NCBI GenBank assembly: GCA_965365655.1
Contig: CBDUCN010000065.1
Coordinates: 1-18,769, forward strand
Reading direction: 5' to 3'
Source: JBFHNV01 sp965365655
Lineage (GTDB): Bacteria > Pseudomonadota > Gammaproteobacteria > HK1
DNA: 18,769 nt
Each line of letters opens with the position of its first letter. The stretch's first letter is position 1. Position numbers and translations under genes: made by a program. The notes beneath the pieces are model-generated. The model was not told the DNA's origin and did not search any database. It was given only the letters and a program-made list of their open reading frames with translations. Shown here piece by piece: positions 1-6,900 of this stretch.

Positions 1-146
1 GTCGGCAAGGAGCGTCGGAGCGAAACCGCGGCCGCAGCAGAGCCCGGAGCAGATATTCAGGGATACCGACCGCGCGTCGCAGCGGGCCGGCGGCACGCGT
101 CGGGTGCAGGTACGCTCCGGCGCCGCATCGAACGCAGGGGAAGGAC
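1..146. other. Upstream flank of the porin gene, no gene seen
   Basis: This GC-rich leader ends in a purine-rich ribosome-binding stretch, AGGGGAAGGA, just before the porin start. I see no convincing coding frame, promoter hexamer pair or hairpin in it. It may hold the end of an upstream transcription unit cut by the window edge. Confidence 0.4.
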
Positions 147-1253
147 ATGAGACCGAGGAAGAACGTGCCGGCGGCGGCAGCGCTGGCCGTCGGCGTCGCG
201 GCAACGGGCGCGGCGCACACGCTGGAGCTCGGCGACGGCGTCGATCTCGACACCACCGCGACCGCCGTCGTCCAGCACGGCAGCTTCGACGCGAGCGCCG
301 TCGACGACGCCACCCGCGCGGTGGCGACGACCGATGTCGGTCTCGGCATCGACCTGAGCGAACGCGACCGGCTGTTCACGGCCCTGAGCGTCGCGACCGG
401 CAACGGCCTGAATGCGATCGTGCCGTTCGCCGCGACGCCCTATGCCGACGATCTCGAGGACGATCTGCGCGACATCGGCGGGCGCGGGCGCTCGTGGCTG
501 CTCGAGGCCTGGTACCGGCGCGGCTTCGCGCTGTCCTCCGAGGTCGGCGGTGCGGTGACCGCGGGCATCGTCGACTCGACCGGATTCGTCGACGCCAACG
601 CGCACGCCAACGACGAGGTCGGGCAGTTCATGAACGGCGTCTTCGTCAACAACCCGCTGCTGAATCTGCCGTCGTATGACGTCGGCGTCGGGGCGACGGC
701 CGACAGCGCCGGCGGCTGGTCCGTCTCGGCGGTGTGGATGAACACGCGAAATTCGCTCGACCGGAGCTATCACTACGGCGCGGCGGAAGTCGCCCGGCGC
801 GTCGACACCGCGCTCGGCGAGGGCAACTACCGCCTGACGGCGTTCACGACCAGCGACGACTTCGCGGCGCCAGCGGGGCGATCGCTAGCGCGCCTGGCCG
901 GCTTCGGGGTCTCGCTCGATCAGTCGCTCGGCGACGCCTTCGGAGTCTTCGCGCGCGTCGGCTGGCAGGACGACGCGGCGTCGGTCACGCACGATCTGGC
1001 CGTGTCCGGCGGGCTCGCCCTGGACGGCGCGTCGTGGGGTCGGCCTGGGGATACGGCCGGATTCGGCTACGCCTGGCTCGACGGTGCGAACGCCGGCGTC
1101 GAGCAGACGCGCATCGCCGAGGCCTACGTGCGCTTCGCCGTCACCGCGAACGCGGCGCTGACGCTCGACGTGCAGCACGTCGACGAGGAGCGCGTGAACG
1201 CGCCCGATCCGAGCGGCTGGATCGCCGGTGTGCGCACGAGCCTCGCGTTCTGA
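147..1253 (+). CDS. OprB-family carbohydrate-selective outer-membrane porin
   Basis: This 368-residue protein probably forms an outer-membrane beta-barrel for passive sugar or small-solute uptake. The start has a strong ribosome-binding site (AGGGGA, five bases upstream). The N-terminus is a Sec signal peptide (basic MRPRK, then an Ala/Val-rich core, processed near residue 22). The mature part alternates short amphipathic beta segments with Asp/Gly-rich turns and ends in a terminal Phe (SLAF), typical of barrels recognised by the BAM machinery. The motif WGRPGD followed by GFGYAW near residue 300 is characteristic of OprB porins, as is the LNLPSYD-type segment in the middle. It is somewhat shorter than many OprB proteins (roughly 400-450 residues). 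No sugar-use genes sit beside it, so the substrate cannot be named. Confidence 0.8.
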   Translation: MRPRKNVPAAAALAVGVAATGAAHTLELGDGVDLDTTATAVVQHGSFDASAVDDATRAVATTDVGLGIDLSERDRLFTALSVATGNGLNAIVPFAATPYADDLEDDLRDIGGRGRSWLLEAWYRRGFALSSEVGGAVTAGIVDSTGFVDANAHANDEVGQFMNGVFVNNPLLNLPSYDVGVGATADSAGGWSVSAVWMNTRNSLDRSYHYGAAEVARRVDTALGEGNYRLTAFTTSDDFAAPAGRSLARLAGFGVSLDQSLGDAFGVFARVGWQDDAASVTHDLAVSGGLALDGASWGRPGDTAGFGYAWLDGANAGVEQTRIAEAYVRFAVTANAALTLDVQHVDEERVNAPDPSGWIAGVRTSLAF

Positions 1254-1294
1254 CCCCGTCGCATCCCGGCCTCGGCGAGGTGCTCGCCCGGCGA

Positions 1295-1315
1295 CGCTCG
1301 CGGCGGCTGCGAGCG
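1295..1315 (+). terminator. Possible hairpin terminator after the porin gene
   Basis: A perfect 7-bp inverted repeat, CGCTCGC and GCGAGCG, flanks a 7-base loop about 40 bases after the porin stop. No T-run follows, so it could be an mRNA-stabilising or Rho-assisted 3' hairpin rather than an intrinsic terminator. Confidence 0.35.
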
Positions 1316-1427
1316 GCCCGGAACGCGCAGTGCCGGTGCGTCGCGCCGTAGCCGGGACTGCCGGATCACCTCGACGGGCCGGTGCGACGGACGAGGTAGG
1401 CTTCGAACCGGACACGGATGCGCTGCA

Positions 1428-2927
1428 ATGGACTGGAACGCCCTCATCACCGAAGCCTCGATCGCGGAGCTGCTGAGCGAGGAGCACGCGCACCTCGCCC
1501 GCCCCGTTCGCGAGGCGATCGCGCTGTTCCTCGACGGGCTCCCGGGCGCGGCGCAGGCTGCCATCGTGGCCCGTCAGGCGGCGCTGCCCGCAGGAGCGAG
1601 CACCTCGCAGCGCCTGCGCGCCCTCGCACTCGAGAGCCCGGTGATTCACAAGCTGGGCCAGGCGCTGGCGCGGGACCGGCGTCTGCACGATGCGCTGCGC
1701 TCGCAGCTGCGCACTCTCGAGGTGCTGGCGCCGACGGTGCCGGTGTCGACCCTCGCCGGCACGCTGCGCGAGGAGCTGGGGCCGCTGGACGCGCTCGGCG
1801 TGACGCTCGACGCACACGCGCTCGCGGAGGCCAGCGTCGCGGTCGTGATCGGGTTCCGGCACGGGCGACGCCAGGGGGTGTTCAAGATCCTCAAGCCCGG
1901 TATCGAGCGCCGCCTGCGGCTCGAGCTCGCGCTGCTCGGGAGGGTGGCAGAGCATCTGGATGCGCGTTGCGCCGAGCTCGGACTGCCCGAGTTCGACTAC
2001 CGGGAGACCTTCCGGCAGGTTGCCGAGAAGCTTCGCGACGAGGTCAGGCTCGACGTGGAGCAGCGCCACCTCCATCTCGCCGCGCTGCACTACGCACGGC
2101 GTGCGCGCGTCCAGGTGCCCGCGCTGTTTCCGTTCTGCTCGCGCCGCGTGACCGCGATGGAGCGCGTGCACGGGCGCAAGGTCACGGACCATCGTCTCAC
2201 CTCGCGCCACGAACGGCAGTCGCTCGCCTCGCTGCTGGCGAACGCGGTGCTCGGTGACGCCGTGTTCTCGTCGAGCGCGCAGGCGCTGTTCCACGGCGAC
2301 CCGCACGCGGGGAACCTGCTCGTCACGCACGACGGCCGGCTGGCGATGCTCGACTGGAGTCTGGCCGGGACGCTCGAGAAGCCGGAGCGCGAGGCGGTGG
2401 TCCAGCTCGTGGTGGGCGCGCTGCTGCTCGACGCCCCGCGAATGCTGCGGATGCTGCGCCAGCTCGCTCACGGCCGCGTACCGCGCGAGGACGGGCTGCG
2501 GGCCGCGGTGGAGCGCGCCCTGGAGCCCATCCGTCGCGGCCGCGCCCCGGGCGTCGCCTGGCTGCTCGGGCTGCTGGAGGACGCGGTGCAGCGCGCGGGT
2601 CTGCGCGTGCGCGGCGACGTGCTGCTGCTGCGCAAGTCGCTCCACACGCTGGACGGCGTGCTCGCCGATGTCGGCGCCGACGACGGGGTCATCGAGCGCT
2701 CGCTGTTCGCCGAGGCGCTCGCGCAGCTGGCGCTCGAGTGGCCCCGGCGGCTGGCCTCGCCGCCGTACTCGCGCGCCTTCGACACACAGCTGTCGAGCCT
2801 CGACCTGGCCGGGCTCGCGCTGTGCGGTCCGTCGTTGCTCGCCCGCGGTCTGGCCGACGCCGGCGGCCCCGGTCACGGCTCACGCCCGCATGCGGGCGTG
2901 CAACGGTCGATGAGCGCAAGGGACTGA
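1428..2927 (+). CDS. ABC1/UbiB-family atypical kinase-like protein
   Basis: This 499-residue protein belongs to the ABC1/AarF/UbiB family, ATP-binding protein-kinase-like proteins that support ubiquinone and other isoprenoid-lipid metabolism. Visible motifs, in order: the family KxGQ motif as KLGQ (residues 75-78); a LAPTVP segment near 100-110 matching the usual LQD..PP region; the ATP-site lysine in VFKILKPG (K153); and the catalytic loop FHGDPHAGNLL (D291, N296). The metal-binding motif is DWS (D309), where family members normally have DFG. The C-terminal tail is hydrophobic (LDLAGLALCGPSLLARGL), but a classical paired TM anchor is not obvious. No strong Shine-Dalgarno precedes the ATG, so the start is moderately certain. 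It stands alone rather than beside ubiE or ubiJ, so it may be a paralogue rather than the housekeeping UbiB. Confidence 0.85.
   Translation: MDWNALITEASIAELLSEEHAHLARPVREAIALFLDGLPGAAQAAIVARQAALPAGASTSQRLRALALESPVIHKLGQALARDRRLHDALRSQLRTLEVLAPTVPVSTLAGTLREELGPLDALGVTLDAHALAEASVAVVIGFRHGRRQGVFKILKPGIERRLRLELALLGRVAEHLDARCAELGLPEFDYRETFRQVAEKLRDEVRLDVEQRHLHLAALHYARRARVQVPALFPFCSRRVTAMERVHGRKVTDHRLTSRHERQSLASLLANAVLGDAVFSSSAQALFHGDPHAGNLLVTHDGRLAMLDWSLAGTLEKPEREAVVQLVVGALLLDAPRMLRMLRQLAHGRVPREDGLRAAVERALEPIRRGRAPGVAWLLGLLEDAVQRAGLRVRGDVLLLRKSLHTLDGVLADVGADDGVIERSLFAEALAQLALEWPRRLASPPYSRAFDTQLSSLDLAGLALCGPSLLARGLADAGGPGHGSRPHAGVQRSMSARD
2881..2900. repeat. Perfect 20-bp palindrome
   Basis: CACGCCCGCATGCGGGCGTG is an exact self-complementary 20-mer at the 3' end of the kinase-like gene, 25 bases before its stop. 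As RNA it would fold into an 8-bp, very GC-rich stem with a CATG loop. It may help end transcription or may be a dispersed element or protein-binding site. Confidence 0.6.
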
Positions 2928-3391
2928 TTCAAGGCGCTTTTCCGGAAGGCTGGCGAGTCCGTTAGCATGACGAGCGGATGCTCGTGATGAAGGTGAATCA
3001 TGCTGCGCCGGTCGCGGCACTCGCGCACGGATTGCCGCCTCGCGCCGCGAGCGGATGGTGGTCGAGGCTCGCAGAGCCGATGAGCCCGCCGAGAAACGTC
3101 GCGCCCGGTGGGGCCGTGTGTCGCCGGCAATCCAGGCTTCGTCGCCCCAGGCTTCGTCGCCAATGGGGCGGCGAATCACGGCCGATCCCAGGCGACCCTC
3201 ACCGCTGCACACGTCCCGCGCCGCGTTCTGCAGGCACTCCATCGCAAGGCCGCCGCCCTTCAGGAACTCCGGCGGCACGCCGCTGACGGCCCCTCTTGCG
3301 GGTGCATGTCCGCGGCGCTGCGGTCAGCTCCTCCGAGATTCACTTTCCGCGTACCACCTCGTCACATCGAGAATCGACGATAAGGATCATC
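2928..3391. other. Gene-poor interval with a tandem duplication and possible decayed coding DNA
   Basis: I see no complete gene with a believable start in these 464 bases. The interval holds a 15-bp tandem duplication. A minus-strand frame (about 3060-3295) reads plausibly and contains EFLKGGG followed shortly by CL, reminiscent of the C-terminal EFLK.GG..KCL motif of amidinotransferase/arginine-deiminase-fold enzymes. The match is too weak to annotate. Base composition is less GC-rich towards the dioxygenase gene. Confidence 0.4.
3132..3161. repeat. 15-bp tandem duplication
   Basis: CCAGGCTTCGTCGCC occurs twice head to tail with no mismatch (3132-3146 and 3147-3161). The unit is five codons long, so it keeps any reading frame. 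It looks like a slippage or local duplication event. Confidence 0.85.
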
Positions 3392-4411
3392 ATGCCGACA
3401 ATGAAATCATCTACGGTTCCGGCCCTGGATCCATCGCGTGTTGCGCTCATCGAGGAATTCGGCGGGAGAATTCGCCCGCTCGATCCGATCGGCGCCGAGG
3501 TGCACGACATCGACCTGTCGTCCGAGGATCCGCCACCGCCCGAAGTCGTCGAGGCGCTGGAGCACGAGATGGCTGCTCGCGGATTCATCGTCTTCAAGAA
3601 CGAACGGCAGCTGGAGCCCGACGATTTTCTACGCGCCAGCTGCTGGTGGGGAGGCAGGGAATTGCACAGCACTCATGGAGTCCACCCGGCGACTCCCGGT
3701 GGCAACCAGCACATCTTCCGCCTGTCGAACGACCGTCGTCACGGAATTCCCGGCGTGGGGCCTCAATGGCACAACGACGGCAGCTTCAACACGGCCACCT
3801 TCTCGCATGCGGGCTACCACATCATCCGCCCGGCCGAGCAAGGCGGGGGCACCCATTTCGCGCATCAGGGTGCCGCTCATGATGCCCTCCCGGAAGAGCG
3901 TCGAGAGTTCTGGAGTCGTCTCTCCTCGGTGAATTCCAGTACTGGAGTCGTTCATCCAGCCGTGCATGAGCATCCCATCTCCAGGCGAAAGAGCATCTGG
4001 CTGCATCTGGGCATGACCGGTGCGGTGATCGAAAAGCTGCCGGATGCCGATGGGTTTCGCCTTCTGGATGCTGCCGAGTTGAAGCGTCTCTGTCACGAAT
4101 ACAACGACATTCTCGATGCCGGCCTGCATGACGGATACGCGATCGCCTACGAGTACCAGGAGCGCGACTGCATTTTCGTCGACAATCTGGCCGTGGCGCA
4201 TCGGGCCGCCCCCGAGGCGCACCTGCCTCCCGACGAACAGGGCCTGCGGATCATGCACCGCAGTACCGTTCGTGGCGTCGAAGATCTTGCTCCTCGCGAT
4301 GGGTTGCCGCCCTATCTCGACATCCATGGGCCCAGCCCATCCCCGGAAGGCGTCTGGCTGGGAGGAGGAGTCGGCTTTCGATGGGACGACGACATTCCCA
4401 TGCAGAATTGA
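3392..4411 (+). CDS. TauD/TfdA-family Fe(II)/2-oxoglutarate-dependent dioxygenase
   Basis: This 339-residue protein is a non-haem iron oxygenase that would couple 2-oxoglutarate decarboxylation to hydroxylation of a substrate. The ATG at 3392 follows AAGGA by five bases; ATG 3401 is the alternative start. The iron-binding triad is visible: H127 and D129 in QWHNDGSF, and distal H270 in VDNLAVAHRA. The 2-oxoglutarate arginine is R290 in LRIMHRSTV, with R286 matching the taurine-contacting arginine of E. coli TauD (R266). RGFIVFKN near the N-terminus is also typical. The substrate is unknown: no sulfonate transporter or catabolic partner lies nearby. The gene uses visibly more A/T-ending codons than its neighbours and stands alone between gene-poor stretches, which suggests horizontal acquisition. 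Confidence 0.85.
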   Translation: MPTMKSSTVPALDPSRVALIEEFGGRIRPLDPIGAEVHDIDLSSEDPPPPEVVEALEHEMAARGFIVFKNERQLEPDDFLRASCWWGGRELHSTHGVHPATPGGNQHIFRLSNDRRHGIPGVGPQWHNDGSFNTATFSHAGYHIIRPAEQGGGTHFAHQGAAHDALPEERREFWSRLSSVNSSTGVVHPAVHEHPISRRKSIWLHLGMTGAVIEKLPDADGFRLLDAAELKRLCHEYNDILDAGLHDGYAIAYEYQERDCIFVDNLAVAHRAAPEAHLPPDEQGLRIMHRSTVRGVEDLAPRDGLPPYLDIHGPSPSPEGVWLGGGVGFRWDDDIPMQN

Positions 4412-4420
4412 TCCACGCTC

Positions 4421-4486
4421 ATCCATCTCGCCGCGTGGCTGGTGACCGGCTGCATGTCGATGGCGGCATCCGCCAGCTTCGTGTTC
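4421..4486 (+). pseudogene. Possible remnant of a short-chain dehydrogenase C-terminus
   Basis: In one forward frame the sequence reads VAGDRLHVDGGIRQL, closely resembling the conserved C-terminal (V/I)TG..LHVDGG segment of classical SDR enzymes. Nothing upstream in this frame is SDR-like, because it runs back through the dioxygenase gene in another frame. If real, it is only a stub left by deletion next to the dioxygenase. The motif is short, so chance resemblance is possible. Confidence 0.25.
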
Positions 4487-4845
4487 CCCGACTTCGCACT
4501 TCGAGGTTCACCGGCTCATTCGTTCCGCCTCGGGGCCGAGGAATGAAGCGCGTGCGTCGGTCACCTTCAGCAGCGCGATCTCGGGCGGTCCTGGAGCCGG
4601 ATGAGACCGTGCTCATCCACCCGCTCTGACGCAGCGAGATCGAGCACGCGGCAAGCCACGACTGGCCGCGGATTGCCCCGACTCCGCCCGGCTCTACAGC
4701 ACTCCCGAGGGACAGGCCGCGCGTCCAGCGTGACGCGAGTCGCGCCGGATCGTGCGTGCCCGAGATCCCTACGAAGGAAGCGGGAAATGTCGAACGCCCG
4801 CCCGGCGATCGGGCCCCCTCCAGCGAGCGACGTCCCGGTCCCGCC

Positions 4846-4872
4846 GGCCCGAAGCAGGCCCGAAGCAGGCCC
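4846..4872. repeat. 11-bp tandem repeat, about 2.5 copies
   Basis: GGCCCGAAGCA is repeated head to tail (4846-4856 and 4857-4867) and followed by a partial third copy, GGCCC. It lies about 150 bases upstream of the first gene of the surface-protein operon. Function unknown; a regulator binding region or simple slippage are both possible. Confidence 0.7.
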
Positions 4873-4922
4873 CTGCCGGGGAGGCTAAAGGTTCCCGTCG
4901 CGGCGGCCGATAGCGGCGGAAG

Positions 4923-4938
4923 GCAATGCACGCATTGC
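4923..4938 (+). promoter_or_regulatory. Leader hairpin upstream of the surface-protein operon
   Basis: GCAATG and CATTGC form a perfect 6-bp stem around the tetraloop CACG, about 85 bases before the first start codon. It could be an mRNA structure in the 5' leader or an operator half-site pair. There is no T-run. Confidence 0.35.
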
Positions 4939-5021
4939 GCTAGACCACAGGGCTGCCGCAGCACGCCTGCGCCGGCCAGCACAAACCCGATGGGCCGATG
5001 CAAGGCCGGAAACGGAGCCTG

Positions 5022-5525
5022 ATGACGATGAAACTCGACCACTACCTGACCCGAGCCCTGGCGGCGGCGGCGCTGCTCGCCCCGCTGGCCGTGAACGCCG
5101 CGAACAGCGCCAACCAGACCGTGACCTTCGAGGTCGCCGCGATCGACGAGCTGTCGGTGAGCGGCAACCCCGGGGCGCTGACCGTCAACACCGCGACGGC
5201 GGGCTCGCAGCCCGACGCCGTCACCGACGCGACCACCACCTACGCGCTGACCACGAACGCCGGTACCGACGCACGCAAGATCACCGCGGTGCTCGACACG
5301 GCGATGCCTGCCAACACCACGCTCACCGTCACGCTGGGCGCGCCGACCGGCGGCTCCAGCCCGGGTGCGGTCACCCTGACCAACGCTGCCGCCGACGTGG
5401 TGACCGGTGTCGACTCGGTGGCGGAGAGCGGCCTCGGGATCAGCTACAACTTCAGCGCCACGGTGGCTGCCGGAGTCGTGGCCTCGGCCTCGAAGACGGT
5501 GACGTTCACCCTGACCGCACCCTGA
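5022..5525 (+). CDS. Exported beta-rich surface/pilin-like subunit (first gene of operon)
   Basis: This 167-residue exported protein is likely the major subunit of a surface structure. I chose the ATG at 5022 because GGAG lies four bases upstream; ATG 5028 would give better spacing, and 4998 is less likely. A clear signal peptide is processed after VNA (residue 26). The mature protein is almost entirely Thr/Ala/Val/Gly/Ser and has no cysteine. It opens with VTFEVAAIDELSVSG and ends in a strand-like KTVTFTLTAP. Alternating hydrophobic residues throughout suggest an all-beta Ig- or pilin-like fold. The opening and closing strands recall WxL, DUF4402 and spore-coat-U-type surface proteins, but I recognise no named family. 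It is followed 16 bases later by a second small exported protein and then by chaperone-like and barrel-like genes. Confidence 0.7.
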   Translation: MTMKLDHYLTRALAAAALLAPLAVNAANSANQTVTFEVAAIDELSVSGNPGALTVNTATAGSQPDAVTDATTTYALTTNAGTDARKITAVLDTAMPANTTLTVTLGAPTGGSSPGAVTLTNAAADVVTGVDSVAESGLGISYNFSATVAAGVVASASKTVTFTLTAP

Positions 5526-5541
5526 TCGCGAGGAGACGAGC

Positions 5542-6057
5542 TTGAGGGAGCGGCGCTCCCGCGCTGCGGCAGCCTGGCGGCTGTCGCAGCGTCTCGTCGT
5601 GGTGCTGTCCCTGGTCGCCGCGCAGGCCCCGTGCGCCCAGCCGCAGGTGACCGCGACCGGCGACTGGTCGACCAGCGTCGGTCCGTCCGACCTGCAGAGC
5701 GGGGCCGGCAGCGACCTGGTCGCCACGCACGAGAGCGCTCCCGGCGTCGGCTTCCTCGACATCTCCGCGACGGCGGGCCCGCTGGACGCCTGGCGGATCG
5801 ACGTGCACCGGCTCGACGCCATCTGGCACGGCGACCTGACGCTGTCAGTGCGCCGCACGTCCGCCGGGGTCGGGCTCGGCGGCATCACCGGGGGCACAAC
5901 CTATCGCACGGTCGGCGAGAGCCCCCAGAGCTTCTTCTCCGGCAGCGGGGATCGCTCGCTGGTGAACGTGCAGCTCCGCGTCACGGGCGTCTCGGTGAAC
6001 GTGCCGCCCGCAATCTACTCCACCACCGTCGTGTACACGGTGGTGGACACCGACTGA
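5542..6057 (+). CDS. Second exported beta-rich surface subunit (TTG start)
   Basis: This protein has about 171 residues. The TTG at 5542 is chosen because AGGAG lies six bases upstream and no ATG in this frame gives a signal peptide. The N-terminus is Arg-rich, then hydrophobic (RLVVVLSLVAAQAPCA), with processing after residue 32. The mature part is beta-strand-rich, contains WRIDVHR and WHGDLTLSVRR, and ends with IYSTTVVYTVVDTD. That ending has the same strand pattern as the last strand of the preceding gene product and of WxL/spore-coat-U-like subunits (Y-x-x-T-V-x-x-T). No cysteine remains after signal removal. It may be a minor or tip subunit, or an adaptor. No family assignment is possible by eye. 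It lies 20 bases before the chaperone-like gene and is clearly in the same operon. Confidence 0.65.
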   Translation: MRERRSRAAAAWRLSQRLVVVLSLVAAQAPCAQPQVTATGDWSTSVGPSDLQSGAGSDLVATHESAPGVGFLDISATAGPLDAWRIDVHRLDAIWHGDLTLSVRRTSAGVGLGGITGGTTYRTVGESPQSFFSGSGDRSLVNVQLRVTGVSVNVPPAIYSTTVVYTVVDTD

Positions 6058-6077
6058 GGAAAGAGAGGAAGGACACG

Positions 6078-6890
6078 ATGCGCAGATTCGGACTGGGAAC
6101 CCTGTTGCTTGCGGCCGCGCTGGTGCCGCAGCTCGCGAGCGCCGGGCTGAACGTGACCAACGGGCTGACCCACGAGCTCGTGGTGCAGGCGGGCAACATC
6201 TACGAGGGCGTGATCACGGTGGTCAACACGGGCGACGCGCCCGAGGACGTCAAGTTCTACCAGACCGACTACCTGTTCCGCCACGACGGCAGCAACATCT
6301 ATGGCGAGCCCGGAAGCCACGCGCGCTCGAACGCCTCCTGGATCTCGTTCTCCCCCGATCGCGCCACGATCCCTGCGGGCGGCAGCGTGACCGTCAGCTA
6401 CACGGTGCGCGTCCCGAGCGACGCGCCGGCGCCGGGCACGAGCTGGAGCATGCTGATGGTCGAGCCCGTTCCCGCGACGTCGCCGGAGTCCGTCCGCGCG
6501 CGGGAGAACGAGGTCACGCTGGGCCTGCAGCAGATCTTCCGCTTCGGCATCCAGATGATCACCACCGTCGGCGACGCCGGATCGAGCGAGCTGCGCTTCC
6601 TCGACACGCGGCTGGTCCGCGCGACCGACGCGCGCACCTTCGAGGTGGACGTGGAGAACACCGGCGAGCGTTACCTGCGCCTCGCGTTGTGGACCGAGAT
6701 CTTCGACGACAGTGGCCGTTCTCTCGGCCGTTTCGAGGGCGGCAGGCTGCGCACCTATCCGGGCACGTCCGTGCGATTCCGTGTGGATCTGAGCGCGGTT
6801 CCGCCGGGCCGTTACAAGGCACTGGTGGTGGCCGACGGCGGCGGCGAGAACGTGTTCGGAGCCAGCTACACGCTCAAGCTCGGGCAGTAG
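6078..6890 (+). CDS. Periplasmic Ig-fold chaperone-like protein (DUF916/WxLIP-like)
   Basis: This 270-residue exported protein probably escorts or anchors the two small subunits encoded upstream. The ATG at 6078 follows AGGAAGGA. The signal peptide ends at LASA (residue 22). Residues about 25-135 form an Ig-like domain with YEGVITVVNTGDAPEDV, SNASWISFSP and GGSVTVSYTVRVP, then GTSWSMLMVEP. This order (N-glycine strand, WI..SP, VP.....G) is the pattern of the DUF916 domain of WxL-interacting proteins and resembles the G1/F1 region of pilus chaperones. A second domain (about 150-270) carries FEVDVENTGERYLRL and GRYKALVVADGG, again Ig-like. Two Ig domains at this size match the architecture of FGS/FGL chaperones. 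The basic residues that define classical PapD chaperones are not obvious, so it is not a standard member. Confidence 0.65.
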   Translation: MRRFGLGTLLLAAALVPQLASAGLNVTNGLTHELVVQAGNIYEGVITVVNTGDAPEDVKFYQTDYLFRHDGSNIYGEPGSHARSNASWISFSPDRATIPAGGSVTVSYTVRVPSDAPAPGTSWSMLMVEPVPATSPESVRARENEVTLGLQQIFRFGIQMITTVGDAGSSELRFLDTRLVRATDARTFEVDVENTGERYLRLALWTEIFDDSGRSLGRFEGGRLRTYPGTSVRFRVDLSAVPPGRYKALVVADGGGENVFGASYTLKLGQ

Positions 6891-6900
6891 CCGTCGTCCA

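Larger units (their letters stand above)
4412..5021. other. Gene-poor leader region before the surface-protein operon
   Basis: No complete gene is supported in these 610 bases. The first about 80 bases after the dioxygenase stop hold a possible remnant of a short-chain dehydrogenase C-terminus. The second half is GC-rich, with an 11-bp tandem repeat and a hairpin, and presumably carries the promoter and 5' leader of the downstream operon. I could not point to a convincing -35/-10 pair. A long antisense frame crosses the region, but it continues as a shadow into the coding region downstream. Confidence 0.4.

Noticed and set aside
885..2876. Long minus-strand open frame opposite the porin 3' end and the UbiB-like gene
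   Set aside because: Arg/Gln/His/Ala-rich low-complexity translation with no domain; it is the antisense shadow of a recognised gene in high-GC DNA.
2935..2950. TTCCGGAA palindrome after the UbiB-like gene as a terminator
   Set aside because: It is only 8 bp with no loop, so no stable hairpin forms and there is no T-run.
4870..5010. Possible c-di-GMP-I (GEMM) riboswitch suggested by GGCTAAAGG and GCCGATAGCGG
   Set aside because: The defining CACGCACAG-N-GCAAACC and ACGCAAAGCC blocks are absent, so the resemblance is limited to a few G/C-rich words.
4419..5897. 492-codon minus-strand frame over the leader region and first surface genes
   Set aside because: No recognisable domain, repetitive Gly/Arg/Val content, and it shadows two genes that have signal peptides and ribosome-binding sites.
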